Shown: piece by piece, positions 11,027 through 20,749 of the stretch
Position numbering within the stretch: position 1 is the first letter of the stretch
How the letters are laid out: each line of letters starts with the position of its first letter
From: Nitzschia sp. DOCU1
Lineage: Eukaryota; Bacillariophyta; Bacillariophyceae; Bacillariales; Bacillariaceae
DNA: 64,000 nt
Assembly (NCBI GenBank): GCA_951394045.1
Contig: OX595997.1
Span: 1,612,001 to 1,676,000, forward strand
Direction: 5' to 3'
Position numbers and translations under genes: made by a program
The notes under the pieces: model-generated
What the model saw: the letters and a program-made list of their open reading frames with translations, nothing else
The model's database searches: none
What the model was told of the DNA's origin: nothing

Positions 11027-12688
11027 TCAAGCAGCTCGAGCAAGCTTCCCAAGGCTACCAACGCGTCGCATTCGTCCGAGAGATACCCGCATACTAGACG
11101 GTTTCTTTTGAATCAGGGGAACGTCATCATCCGAGTCATCGGGATAGTCTCCTTCCAAGAAGGCCGAGTGTGGTGCTTCTTCTTCTTTGGTGGAAGGCTT
11201 CAGCATGTCGCTGCTACGAGTCCTTCGACTAAGACTAGAAGAGCGACATTTCGGGGGCTTGGTCGTGTTCCTTGGCTTCCCTTGGTCGTCCTCGACGTCA
11301 AGGAAACAGCTCGGCGGCATCCTGCTGGGCTCATTTTGGCCTCGAGAAATCTTTATCTCACCGCCATACGATGCAGATCTGCTGGGTGCCAGTCTAGGTG
11401 ACATGGGAATCTTGGGAAGGGACGGTAGCCGACGTCGAATATTGGCTGGAGACTTCGCGATGCAGGATGCCATTCGGGACAGCGATCTGGCTGGACTGTT
11501 GCTGCGCATTGAAGAGTTTGTCGGTTGTTCTTGGGGACGCTCGTCTGAAGACAACGAACCACCATCAGTACTTGCTGTATCGTTCGACGTTGGCACTTTG
11601 CACACAATGTCCAAGCTACTGCGGCGCTGGTGCGAAGAAGTACCTGACGACGATGATGGCTTCGTAGTACTGCTAACTGGCGGTTGTGGAGTCAGTTGGG
11701 CTCTGAGACAAGAAGATGGGCTTGTGGCGGAGGAAGGCGGGGGTGGCGATGGCGTTGTGCATCTTTCGTGTGTCTTGGTTCTGCTCGACGAAGCACGTTT
11801 GCGGCCGCGAGACAAAGAGCGACTCGTTGCTTTGTGGTTCTTGCTCCTGGAAGAACAACTAGATCGGGTAGTACTCTTGTGAGTGCCTTTCTTTACCTCT
11901 CCTCCCGTCGTTCGGCATTCTGCTGTTGTGCCGACAATCTCCACCAGGTCTGAGGATCTCGTTCTTCGTGTCCCTCGCCTTTTCCTTACAGTAGTACTGG
12001 AAGCACGAGGATGACGAGGGGCGGCTCCTTGGCTATCCTTGTCCTCATCATCTAGTAGTACTACTTCGTCTCCGCTTGAATTTCGTTGCCCCCGCACGTT
12101 TCGTCGGGAGTTGTCCAAATCGATGCTGCGTGCACCACGAATCATGGTGAGCGATATCCAACGCCAGAGATTTCTCCATGCTTCTTTGCCTGGTCCAGTG
12201 AAGTTGCTGGCTCCCAGCGTTTCTTCCAATGCAAATATGATGGCTTGCCCCATTATGGGGAAATCCACACTCTTAACACCATAACTCCAGTGCCTGGTAC
12301 CCAGCTCAAAAACGAACTCGGTAAACAGGTCCATATTGCCAGGACCCAGCATATCTATCATAGACTCTAGCCCTTCCACAAAGATTCGGGCATGTTTTCT
12401 TCCAGCAAGCAAGGAAGGAGAAACTTCGACAGGGTCTTCATTTGGAGTTGCTGGGGACGTGGGGTAAAACTTGGCACCAAGGCGCGGGCTCAAGAATCTG
12501 ACTCTTGAAATGACGGGAATAGGCAGTAGGGGGTAAGAGTTTGATCGCAGCGGTGTGACGTCGGGACGGCTTCTGGATACGTACCGTTCTATTATTAGAC
12601 TGCCGAATACTTCTTGATAATTTTGCCGATTTCGCTGCTTGACTCTATCCCAGCTGCTATTGATTCGTTCTAGAGAATCGTGATCCAT
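11027..12688 (-). CDS. globin-domain protein with long Ser/Arg-rich tail
   Basis: The product is 553 residues from the ATG at 12688; the frame is open 16 codons further up but without an ATG. The first 190 residues look like a globin: helix A at SLERINSSWDRVK, a loop-rich insertion of about 60 residues where helices B-D should lie, helix E at GRKHARIFVEGLESMIDML, then ELGTRHWSYGVKSVDFPIMG with the proximal histidine in TRHW, and FALEETLG..AWRNLWRWIS for helices G-H. Heme and oxygen or NO binding are inferred from the family. The remaining 360 residues are low-complexity, rich in Ser, Arg and Pro, and probably disordered, with phosphorylation-type RRxS and SPxR sites. The insertion and tail are unusual for a globin. 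There is no signal peptide, so it is probably cytosolic or nuclear. Confidence 0.7.
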   Translation of the reverse strand: MDHDSLERINSSWDRVKQRNRQNYQEVFGSLIIERYVSRSRPDVTPLRSNSYPLLPIPVISRVRFLSPRLGAKFYPTSPATPNEDPVEVSPSLLAGRKHARIFVEGLESMIDMLGPGNMDLFTEFVFELGTRHWSYGVKSVDFPIMGQAIIFALEETLGASNFTGPGKEAWRNLWRWISLTMIRGARSIDLDNSRRNVRGQRNSSGDEVVLLDDEDKDSQGAAPRHPRASSTTVRKRRGTRRTRSSDLVEIVGTTAECRTTGGEVKKGTHKSTTRSSCSSRSKNHKATSRSLSRGRKRASSSRTKTHERCTTPSPPPPSSATSPSSCLRAQLTPQPPVSSTTKPSSSSGTSSHQRRSSLDIVCKVPTSNDTASTDGGSLSSDERPQEQPTNSSMRSNSPARSLSRMASCIAKSPANIRRRLPSLPKIPMSPRLAPSRSASYGGEIKISRGQNEPSRMPPSCFLDVEDDQGKPRNTTKPPKCRSSSLSRRTRSSDMLKPSTKEEEAPHSAFLEGDYPDDSDDDVPLIQKKPSSMRVSLGRMRRVGSLGKLARAA

Positions 12689-12800
12689 TTTCACTAAAAG
12701 CACGCAAAGGAACGGTTGCAGAGGTTTGCTGATCAAAGATTATGCGCCTTGCTTTTCATTCCTTCAGAGCTGCGTTGAAAGGTCTAGATTTGGTTGTTTG

Positions 12801-13031
12801 ATGGAGACGGTCATAGCTATTGCTGGTCGGGGAAAAGTTGAGAAGCTGAGACTGATGTGCCCGGACAAAGAAGAGATTCCTTTGGGCTTTGTTGGCTTTC
12901 GAGCGCGTTATCAGTCGTTCCATTTAACGTCAAGTCCTGTAAAGCCTTATTTTGCGGACATCATGATCATCGATGACTCCGAATTAGAGTGGAGGCTGCG
13001 AACGACCGCCACCAAACTTCTTCAAAAATAA
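12801..13031 (+). CDS. small hypothetical protein
   Basis: A 76-codon frame from the ATG at 12801, divergent from the globin gene and 112 bp from its start. The composition is protein-like, with a basic start (GRGKVEKLRL), FRARYQSFHL in the middle and a helical end (ELEWRLRTTATKLL). I do not recognise a family. The close divergent spacing may mean a shared promoter, or that this is a chance frame. Confidence 0.3.
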   Translation: METVIAIAGRGKVEKLRLMCPDKEEIPLGFVGFRARYQSFHLTSSPVKPYFADIMIIDDSELEWRLRTTATKLLQK

Positions 13032-14176
13032 GCCCCTAACCAAGGGGGTATTTAAGCCTGAACGACAAAACTGTGTTGCTTCTCATTTCGTCTTAGGAAG
13101 GCCTTAGTCGTCGTTTGGATTTTTAAATGGAGGTGCAGCAAAAGCCCCCCCCATACCGTGTATGATAATCGTTGAGAAAGAAAGGCCCGTCTTGAAGAAA
13201 GCTACTATGATAAAGCATCCTACTGTAGTTCGGGCCTGGTCGCCCACCATTCAAATTCACCGGTTGTGTTTTTCTTGTTTCTATTGTCCAGTATTATACC
13301 TGGTACTACAAAATGTAGACCGACTTTCAGAGAGAGAACCCATACTATTCCGGAGAAGAACGATAGGGTAAAGACCGCGAACGAAGAACAGCTACTCACT
13401 GTACTACCGATGATGCACTACGACCAAACGCCGACCGGGGGGCAACAACCTCATGCCCCCTTGGACGAGGTAGCAACTGCAGACCACGTCGCCAACGCGC
13501 TGCTGCCTTGATCCGATGGATCCATAATAGCAGCGGAGAAGGGTACTGCTACTACGCGACAATATCTTATGATCGTTGTTGGTCGAGGGGGGCGACAGCT
13601 ATGATAGCCCCGAAGGCGAAACCGAAGCAACGAGAAGAAGAAGCAAGACGGGAACGACTCGGTGACTCGACAACTCTGTCTGTGGGCGGCCGGCGCCGCC
13701 TTGAGTCGACACGCTCGACCACTCAGAGACGTTTGTTTGACCCTTTTGACCTCATTTCCTGGTCCTGCCCGCCAGTCCAACGTTGGGAGGCTCACAGCTG
13801 GCGCGCACGGACGGAAACTACTACCGTAATTTTTGGGGTGAAATACCCGCCAAACCTGTAATTGGAGAACGGATAATTTTAGTATTCTTACGTACATTTC
13901 TCAGATAAATTGAGTTACTTAGAATATGAAAATACATAATTTCTCATAGTCGAATGCTTACTTAGGAGAGGGGGGTATGGGACCAGGGGGGATCGATCAA
14001 CACAAAAAGTACGGTAGTAGCGGTCATCGGGGCGACACAGACATCAACCCAGCATATCCTTTCCTGGCTGATGGAATGAGATGCCCGACAGCTAATTTCA
14101 ATTTCGATACTTGGATCGTCAATGAGAGTGGACTTCTTCGTCCGCAGAGGATCTAGAATCAAAGCAGGACGTCAGC
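13032..14176. other. intergenic, nothing recognised
   Basis: Open frames on both strands at 13451-13897 overlap each other and have arginine- and serine-rich shadow compositions, so none is called. A C7 run lies near 13146. No repeat or RNA gene was seen. Confidence 0.4.
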
Positions 14177-15028
14177 ATGATCGTTCGACCGGGCTCCAGT
14201 GCGGAGGTCATGCTTCCGCTGATGGGAGGTTTGGTGGGCATTTCAACAATTGTGCTGGTCTACGTTTTTACCAAGAACGCTGGTCATTTGCCGGAAGGAG
14301 CCCTGACGCCTCCAATATCTTTGCTCGGGTGCAACCATCCAGAGCATATCGTATATCAGGTTGGCTTTTTCTTGACAGGAACTCTACTGCTGGGAGCAAT
14401 CGAACAGTGGCGATCTCGATTTTACGCAAGTCTGAATGCATTTGGCTACTGGACACGGTCGGCCATGCTCCTCGGAGGATACATGGCAGTTGCTGGCGTC
14501 GTGGGGCAGGGAGTAGTGACTTTAGAAGAAGATTTGCTGGCGAAAATCAAAGCAGGCCAAGGGCTGTCCAGGCAGTCCATTCTTCATCAGCAGTTGGCAG
14601 GGATCTTTTTCCTGGGCGCAGCTCTCCACTGCTACGCAACTACTTTCTATATCTTATCGATCACGTGGTCGTCGTCAGGGTCTTCTCAAAAGGCCAGCAC
14701 CAACAACTCGAGTCAAACACCGACAATAGGTGGACAAGAAGAGTCGAAGTCTGATAGCTCAGTCACGACATGTTGCTATGGATTTTGGAGTAGGCGATTA
14801 AAACTATTGTGCGTGGCAACTTCGTTGCTGGCATGGCCCATTGCAGAAGGTCTACATCCTGCACGAACGTCGAGCCTTGACAAGAGGAATCTTAACATTG
14901 CAGGAATGGCTCAGTACATTGCAGTTGCATCCTACATTGCCTTCTTTGGATCTTACACTATGGATTTCGCGTCGATGAGGCAAACTAGCGAATCCCAGAG
15001 CAAACATAAACCGACTAAGCAATCATGA
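14177..15028 (+). CDS. Frag1/DRAM/Sfk1-family membrane protein
   Basis: A single exon of 283 codons from the ATG at 14177. Six hydrophobic segments are visible (about residues 11-31, 58-75, 95-114, 140-160, 208-226 and 242-265), the number expected for the Frag1/DRAM/Sfk1 family. Family-type motifs are PPISLLGCNHPEH after the first segment and NIAGMAQYIAVASY with FFGSYTMDF in the last. A polar Ser/Thr/Gln loop of about 40 residues lies between segments 4 and 5. Known members act in GPI-anchor remodelling (Frag1/Cwh43), lysosomal autophagy signalling (DRAM) or plasma-membrane lipid asymmetry (Sfk1). Which role applies here cannot be told. The C-terminus is polar and probably cytosolic. Confidence 0.7.
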   Translation: MIVRPGSSAEVMLPLMGGLVGISTIVLVYVFTKNAGHLPEGALTPPISLLGCNHPEHIVYQVGFFLTGTLLLGAIEQWRSRFYASLNAFGYWTRSAMLLGGYMAVAGVVGQGVVTLEEDLLAKIKAGQGLSRQSILHQQLAGIFFLGAALHCYATTFYILSITWSSSGSSQKASTNNSSQTPTIGGQEESKSDSSVTTCCYGFWSRRLKLLCVATSLLAWPIAEGLHPARTSSLDKRNLNIAGMAQYIAVASYIAFFGSYTMDFASMRQTSESQSKHKPTKQS

Positions 15029-15220
15029 TATAGTTTTGAAAGCGATACCGCTAACACTTTAGCAGTTACAGAATGCACCGACGCTCTGTCGTATGGTGTA
15101 ATCTGGGTGTGGCGTCATTGCCACTGGGCTATGTTCAATTTGTATTGTTTGTTAAAAATAGCGCGGAGCCTATCTTCGAAGGAATCCAACTCGATTTCAT
15201 TCATGCAGTCCTGTGGGAAA

Positions 15221-18046
15221 TCAATTAGCAGTCTCGTCCCATACGACTGTCAGTTGGTGAGGTTTTCTATCGGTCAATTCGTTTGGTAGTTCAAAGCTCA
15301 ACAAACCAGTTTCGGGATCGTGGGAAAAACCTATGGAGGAGGAACGGCTGTCACTTCCATCGTTGATCATGATGGAGGACGGGGCTGGGTGGCAGTAGGC
15401 GACAAAGCGACCAGGGCCTCGACTTGTAATACCCACTGTGGTCGTCTGGCGCCAGGCGGCGTAAGAATTTGATTCCACCATGGCGACAGTTTGCTCAAGA
15501 GGACCTGCCATCTCCAGGGCTCCTCCAGAATTCAGCATGTGTACCAAACCAATTGGGGCCCATTGAACTGAATCCGTTTTCTGGACTGGGGCGATCGTGA
15601 AGATATCCCAATCTCGATGCTCCAACGTTTCTTGTACTGTTGTTTCCCCGTTGGCCAAGATCTGGAGCGATCCTGATTTGTGTCCCCAGACAGCAAATTC
15701 TCCATCGTGGCCCCGAAGGGTTTCCACATCATAGGGTTTGACAGCTGCTGTTATCGGAGCTGGAGAGGCAACTAGTACTTCATTCTCGTTGGTATCAAAG
15801 TTCCATGCCACCCCCTGGACGTTGAAGGCACCGACGACACCACCTCCTGCCTTGTTCTGGTTCCAGATTTTGAGCGCACTGACTCCGTCTTGACCAACAT
15901 CGGCAAATAAGCAATCTCTCGTTGGTCTACCAGGAAGTTGTGCACGGAGGATGCTTCCATCGGGAAGTACCAGCTTCTTCAGAAGTGTAGCATTGTGTTT
16001 GCCAGGGACGTCCGACACGTACACTGGGCAACCGCCAATCGATCGAGCAGCTGCATGTAATTCTGCAGAGGAGTGGAGGGAATGGAACATGTCCCAATCG
16101 GGCAAGCAAATTTCTCCCAAGAACAACGAGTTGTATGCCACGTTGACCAAGTGCACCGAGTGCGATTCGGGTCGATGAGGGAAGAAGTCTTCGGAAGCGC
16201 GAGCGACGGCTGTGACTTGATAACGATACAAGTTTTCGGTTGAATGGCACATACAATTGATGCAATTGATGGCTCCACTTTCGTCGGAGACAAAGTTTTT
16301 CGCGACAGATTCCTCCATGGCTTGAGTATACAGCTTCGCAATATGAGGGCCTCCGCCAATGCCGCTGCCTGCCGCGGTTACTCCGGATTGGACGTCAACC
16401 TTCACACCGTCCACGCCAGCTTCGACTAGAGGTCTATGGATGTGCTCGTAGAACTTTTTGAGGTCTCCTTCCTTGGTAATCATTCCAACACCGAACAGGC
16501 TGGGCGGGTCGTACTCTGCTTGTGGCTCCAGGCGAAGCAAGTGCTTTGTCGCCTTCGGATAGACTTGCTCAACATCGATACCGATCGTATTTCCCAATTC
16601 GGTACTGACCCCCCTCCAGTATCCGTGAATAGCGTGCCAGCAATATACCTTCTTTACGTCCAGCTCAGTCTTGAGCTTGGTCACCATTTCCTTCAGGGAG
16701 GATATCTCGCCTTCTTTTGTTTCAATGCAATTGGAATTCTTGTCGAACTTGAAGTTTGGTTCGAATCCATTTAGTTGGCGAGCAAAGTCTGTTTCGGAAT
16801 CAAAGTAATCCCACAGTCCTTGCTTCAAGACGCTCTTTGCCAGCAGGACCCAGATGCGGTTATGAATGGTACCATATGCAGAACGCTGCACTTTGGCAGT
16901 GTAGTAGTTAGTAGCGTATTTGGCAACTTGGTCAACAATGGGGCCAGTGATCGTGGAGAACCAAGATGGCGGCGTCTTCTCCGCTTCTTGCTCTAACCAG
17001 TCTCTAGGATAAGGTCCCACTTGCTGCCAACCGTCATCCAAAATCAGATTTCTTGGCGGGACACCAGCGTCTTTAAGTGCACGAACGCCTTCCATAATGC
17101 CTTCGGGTGTTACCTTGGAATAGAAAGCATCCCAAGTGCACCAGCCGAAATCGTCTACACTGGATGGAATACGCTTTCGGTCCAGGGTCTGAAATGTTCC
17201 TGTGCCATCGGCTACCTGTCGAAAGCCTTGCTTCAATAGAGCGTACGGATCGTCACCCACCGATACGTGCAAAGCCAACATACCGTCGCACGAGACGGCC
17301 TTGTCTCCACTCTCCGAATAGCAGATAACCTCCAAGTTGCTCTTGTCGGAGGCTTGAAGTGTAGCGCGAAAGCCGGCATCCACCAAAGGCAAGATCAATG
17401 CATACGGGCCGTTCTCCGTCAGTTCCACCAAAAGAAACTGAGTATCCAATGGAATGTCCTTTGCGGAAGTTCCAAATGCAGGCCCCATCCAATAGCGATT
17501 GACCCGAGCACAAGCCAAGAGACGATGGCAAGAAGCCAAAGTACCAAGCGTAAGTTCGTGTGCGGAATCTTGTCTGCAATGAGTGGCTCTTAGAAACATG
17601 GACGTTGCACTTGGGTCAACAAGGTCGTGGTCTTCCACGGTAGTTAATGGCTCGATGCCCGTCCAAGTCGAGGGGGCGAGGCCATCGAGAATAACCGGCC
17701 CATTTTCACCAAGCCGTAATCTTCCATCGAGGTCCAGTTGAAGACGCCGTCGGTCTGTGGACGGGGGCTCCTCGTCTGGGAATTGTTCCTTGAAAAAAGC
17801 CGTCTGCAGACGGATCTCTGCTCCAGTGCCATCCTTGTCATCTTCGGGGTCCTCATTCCCTGTCGTCCAAACTCGGGGCTCGGTCGCAACATATAGACGG
17901 GTCCGTGTGTTGCTGTCGACGGCCACTTGCCACCCATTCACTCGATGAGCCGGATGTGTCACAAACGCAGTCGACCGACACGCCACGACGCACAGGAGCA
18001 AGGCCACGGCCAGGTGCAGATGGCCTTTTCCATTGTCGGCAACCAT
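15221..18046 (-). CDS. GH36 raffinose-synthase/alpha-galactosidase-type enzyme
   Basis: A single exon of 941 codons. The core matches plant raffinose synthase/Sip1 proteins of glycoside hydrolase family 36: FGWCTWDAFY, then LILDDGWQQ, GVDGVKVDVQSGV with the nucleophile aspartate, RASEDFFP (plants usually RASDDF) as the acid/base region, YNSLFLGE, PDWDMFHSLH and IGGCPVYVSD. These enzymes move galactose from galactinol to sucrose or hydrolyse alpha-galactosides. The N-terminus is a signal peptide ending CRSTAF, then a basic and Thr/Arg-rich stretch. This fits the diatom bipartite plastid presequence with Phe at +1, so plastid import is inferred; secretion is the alternative. Family membership is firm, the substrate is not. 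Confidence 0.9.
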   Translation of the reverse strand: MVADNGKGHLHLAVALLLCVVACRSTAFVTHPAHRVNGWQVAVDSNTRTRLYVATEPRVWTTGNEDPEDDKDGTGAEIRLQTAFFKEQFPDEEPPSTDRRRLQLDLDGRLRLGENGPVILDGLAPSTWTGIEPLTTVEDHDLVDPSATSMFLRATHCRQDSAHELTLGTLASCHRLLACARVNRYWMGPAFGTSAKDIPLDTQFLLVELTENGPYALILPLVDAGFRATLQASDKSNLEVICYSESGDKAVSCDGMLALHVSVGDDPYALLKQGFRQVADGTGTFQTLDRKRIPSSVDDFGWCTWDAFYSKVTPEGIMEGVRALKDAGVPPRNLILDDGWQQVGPYPRDWLEQEAEKTPPSWFSTITGPIVDQVAKYATNYYTAKVQRSAYGTIHNRIWVLLAKSVLKQGLWDYFDSETDFARQLNGFEPNFKFDKNSNCIETKEGEISSLKEMVTKLKTELDVKKVYCWHAIHGYWRGVSTELGNTIGIDVEQVYPKATKHLLRLEPQAEYDPPSLFGVGMITKEGDLKKFYEHIHRPLVEAGVDGVKVDVQSGVTAAGSGIGGGPHIAKLYTQAMEESVAKNFVSDESGAINCINCMCHSTENLYRYQVTAVARASEDFFPHRPESHSVHLVNVAYNSLFLGEICLPDWDMFHSLHSSAELHAAARSIGGCPVYVSDVPGKHNATLLKKLVLPDGSILRAQLPGRPTRDCLFADVGQDGVSALKIWNQNKAGGGVVGAFNVQGVAWNFDTNENEVLVASPAPITAAVKPYDVETLRGHDGEFAVWGHKSGSLQILANGETTVQETLEHRDWDIFTIAPVQKTDSVQWAPIGLVHMLNSGGALEMAGPLEQTVAMVESNSYAAWRQTTTVGITSRGPGRFVAYCHPAPSSIMINDGSDSRSSSIGFSHDPETGLLSFELPNELTDRKPHQLTVVWDETAN

Positions 18047-18978
18047 TCTGATATCGAGTTGTCGTTGTTGTTAGGTTGTAGTCGTAATGTTTAGAAATGT
18101 TGTGGGCTCATGTCAAAGGAACGGAAGGACGAAGATAACACTGACGATGATGATGTTATTTCGCTCATCGGCACTTTGGAGGTGTCAATCGTAACGAGGC
18201 ACAGGCACAGAACTGCCGATGCATGATGGGATGTCAGCATCGGCCGGCGTCGGAGGATGAGACGCTATGACGGAAAAGTATCAACGACACGAAGTCGTAA
18301 GTCGAACGCCATGCGAAGAGACGAACGCACCTAATTCCGACATCGTTTGCCCTCATCCCATTCGTCAACGGGAGTTGTCCAAGGCGATGACACTTTGACG
18401 TTTTGCCGTAAACGTCAGCCAAAGTTCGGGGCAGTCGTATCTTTGAATGGCGGTGAGGGAATGGGGACTTCAATTCATGACTCAATCACCACGCGAACGA
18501 AGTCTGAAATCACACCTCGCTGGCCTGATGATGTACAGACGATGGCGGCAATTCTTGCAAGAGGCTCTATGTGACACAAGAAATGAGGTCTGGAGGCTTA
18601 TTTGAAAAATTCGACTCCAGCAGCAATCGTGCAATTTTCGAGGAAACGAAATAACACAAGAATGCCCTGCCACGCTTTTCCGCGAGTCAGCATTACACCC
18701 CCGCCCTTCCGCTACCGCAAAAGGCAGGAGAACGTGCATGGAGACCTCCTAACTAATAAGCCCGATCGGCGGAAAAGGCAGCTGGCCGGCGGGCAATGAC
18801 ACCACCAACGTTGATCGGAGTGAAGAGTTTCTTCGCATTGTTCCCAATCCGAAGGCCAGTCAGACAGCTGCCTTGTGCGGGAAGCGGTTCAATGCTCATC
18901 CAACCAAAAACCTGGCGAGGGCTTTCTCACACTGTTTCATAAATTTGAAATACGACTCGTCTTATCCACAAGAAAGCA
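18047..18978. other. intergenic, nothing recognised
   Basis: The leader of the GH36 gene lies on the left side. Remaining open frames are short and overlap on both strands. Confidence 0.45.
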
Positions 18979-19428
18979 ATGATCCCAACAAACACAAATC
19001 AGAATATGAACACCGACGGCTATTCAACACCAGTAGTCTGCCTGGAAGACTTGGAGGAACATTGCCCTCGTACTCCAAGGCGCCCCCGCAAGACGATCAG
19101 TACAACGCGACTACCCCTGAATCTGCTGCAAATGCCCGACCTAGACGATTTCCCCAGCAATGACAACACATCAGATGCAGAGAGAAAACCATTCTTCTGC
19201 AACCTCAAACCTCGCCACAACTTCCCAACCTTCATCTTTGGGTCACTGTCATTGGTACCACAAGAAACGATTGAAGTTGCGATGAAGGCAACGGTCCTTC
19301 CACTCAAGAGACGGCGCCATCATCACCATCGCCCGGCCCGTGAAAGTTTGGCAAGACGAGAGATCGCCAAGGCTTCACGTGGTCTTAAGCCACAAAAGCC
19401 AAGAAGGTCAGACTCTTGCGATTGGTAG
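18979..19428 (+). CDS. hypothetical protein, basic C-terminus
   Basis: A 149-codon frame from an ATG. The start is polar and acidic (CLEDLEEHCPR and MPDLDDFPSND), the middle has a short hydrophobic FPTFIFGSLSL stretch, and the end is basic with KRRRHHHH and a helical ARREIAKASRGLK. No family, signal peptide or membrane segment is recognised. Antisense frames are shorter and less protein-like. It could be a nuclear protein because of the Lys/Arg cluster, but that is inference. Confidence 0.45.
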   Translation: MIPTNTNQNMNTDGYSTPVVCLEDLEEHCPRTPRRPRKTISTTRLPLNLLQMPDLDDFPSNDNTSDAERKPFFCNLKPRHNFPTFIFGSLSLVPQETIEVAMKATVLPLKRRRHHHHRPARESLARREIAKASRGLKPQKPRRSDSCDW

Positions 19429-19593
19429 AGAAAGGTTAAAGTTACAACGTTATTCAAGACCAGACACGATTCAATTCAAACCACCACCAACGTGAAAAAG
19501 TGCTTCCGGGTTGTACCCGGGAGTCAAACCACAAGTTGGAATACTAAAAGGGAAAGAGTGCTATGCAGCTACAGTTTCTGCTGTTACGTCTCT

Positions 19594-19902
19594 CTATCCT
19601 TTTATAATATATTCTAGAAACTCGAACAGTTCATCTTTTGACATTGATTGACTATGGTATAATAGCAGATCCCCATATCGTACCCCGTTAACCTTTCTCA
19701 CAAAATCGCTGGCCTCCTGGTGACTAGCCGGCGAGGTTTCGTTTTGCTTGCAAAGCTGAGTTATACTCGCTGCAGATCTAGTTGATAGAGATGATTTAGG
19801 TACTTGTTTGCAAGATGTCATTGCCATCGCTGTCATTGCTTTTCCGATTTCCAAAGGATGATGGTCGAAAAGCGAAGACTTGTTTGGGTTGGCCTCACTC
19901 AT
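19594..19902 (-). CDS. small hypothetical protein
   Basis: A 102-codon frame from an ATG at 19902, convergent with the preceding frame. The C-terminal half reads as a helical unit (ASDFVRKVNGVRY, then SKDELFEFLEYIIKG). No family is recognised. It could also be the last exon of a longer gene whose upstream exons I cannot place. Confidence 0.35.
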   Translation of the reverse strand: MSEANPNKSSLFDHHPLEIGKAMTAMAMTSCKQVPKSSLSTRSAASITQLCKQNETSPASHQEASDFVRKVNGVRYGDLLLYHSQSMSKDELFEFLEYIIKG

Positions 19903-20749
19903 TGCGAAGCGCTCTCGGTATTCTCTAGAATAAATGCCGAGAGTGGCGCAGGACTCACCTTCCTATTATGCTTCGGGAAGAGAGAACGCTTTCGTCACTC
20001 TTCTTAACGTTCAATGGGCAAGTGATTGCGCGCCACAATAAGAACGTTGCTCCTGGCCATCCAGCACGCCGGCCGACCTTCTTTTTTTGCTGCCACGACA
20101 AATTACGGAACCATTAGAAGATGGAGAAGCGAAAGTTGCTGCCTCATAAAGAGGAATCGACTCGGCGGCGACGAGGATGAGAAGGAGAAGAAAACAAGAC
20201 CAATGACAACCATTCTCCTATGCTTCAGAATTTCGACTTTCCTGGTAATAGAAAAAGGCTGCAAATTCTGCTTTTCGCAAGACTTTTGTACAACTTCAAG
20301 AACGACGTCCTGCGACAACAAAGCGGGAAACTTCCTGCAAAGCTAGAGGTCTTTGATCCTTTGTTTTGCAAATTCCTTTACTGTCGTAGAATCCTCGAGA
20401 CGATACTACTCGGTAGCAAAAGAGTTAGTGGTAATTCTAGGCAAATCTTGTTTGACGGGTCGGCATTAGTAGATATGCATTTTGTCTTACTAGGGCGGGC
20501 GCGACCGTCTCTATGGCAAAGCCAGCGCCCCGGTAGCGAGCAACAAAACGAGAGCATCAAGTCAGGGGCAAGCCACGGTGACGCTTCAGACTCCCTTCCG
20601 CCAAGATCATGGTAATGACAAGCCTAGAGCCCATCGTTGAATACCGTGCCCTGTGTGACCGTCCATATTCGCGATTCGTCTTTCTACAAAGTACGCCACA
20701 TGGAACCGAGTCTCAAGAATGACTTCCAGCCCAGACATAATTCCACATT
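19903..20749. other. intergenic, nothing recognised
   Basis: Overlapping short open frames on both strands (20026-20615), none with recognisable features. It includes the 3' side of the cyclic-nucleotide-binding protein gene. Confidence 0.4.

Noticed and set aside
11187..11882. 231-codon frame antisense to the globin tail
   Set aside because: Shadow of the low-complexity Ser/Arg tail.
13451..13897. 148-codon minus-strand and 117-codon plus-strand frames
   Set aside because: Mutual shadows with Arg/Ser-rich sequence; no motif to choose one.
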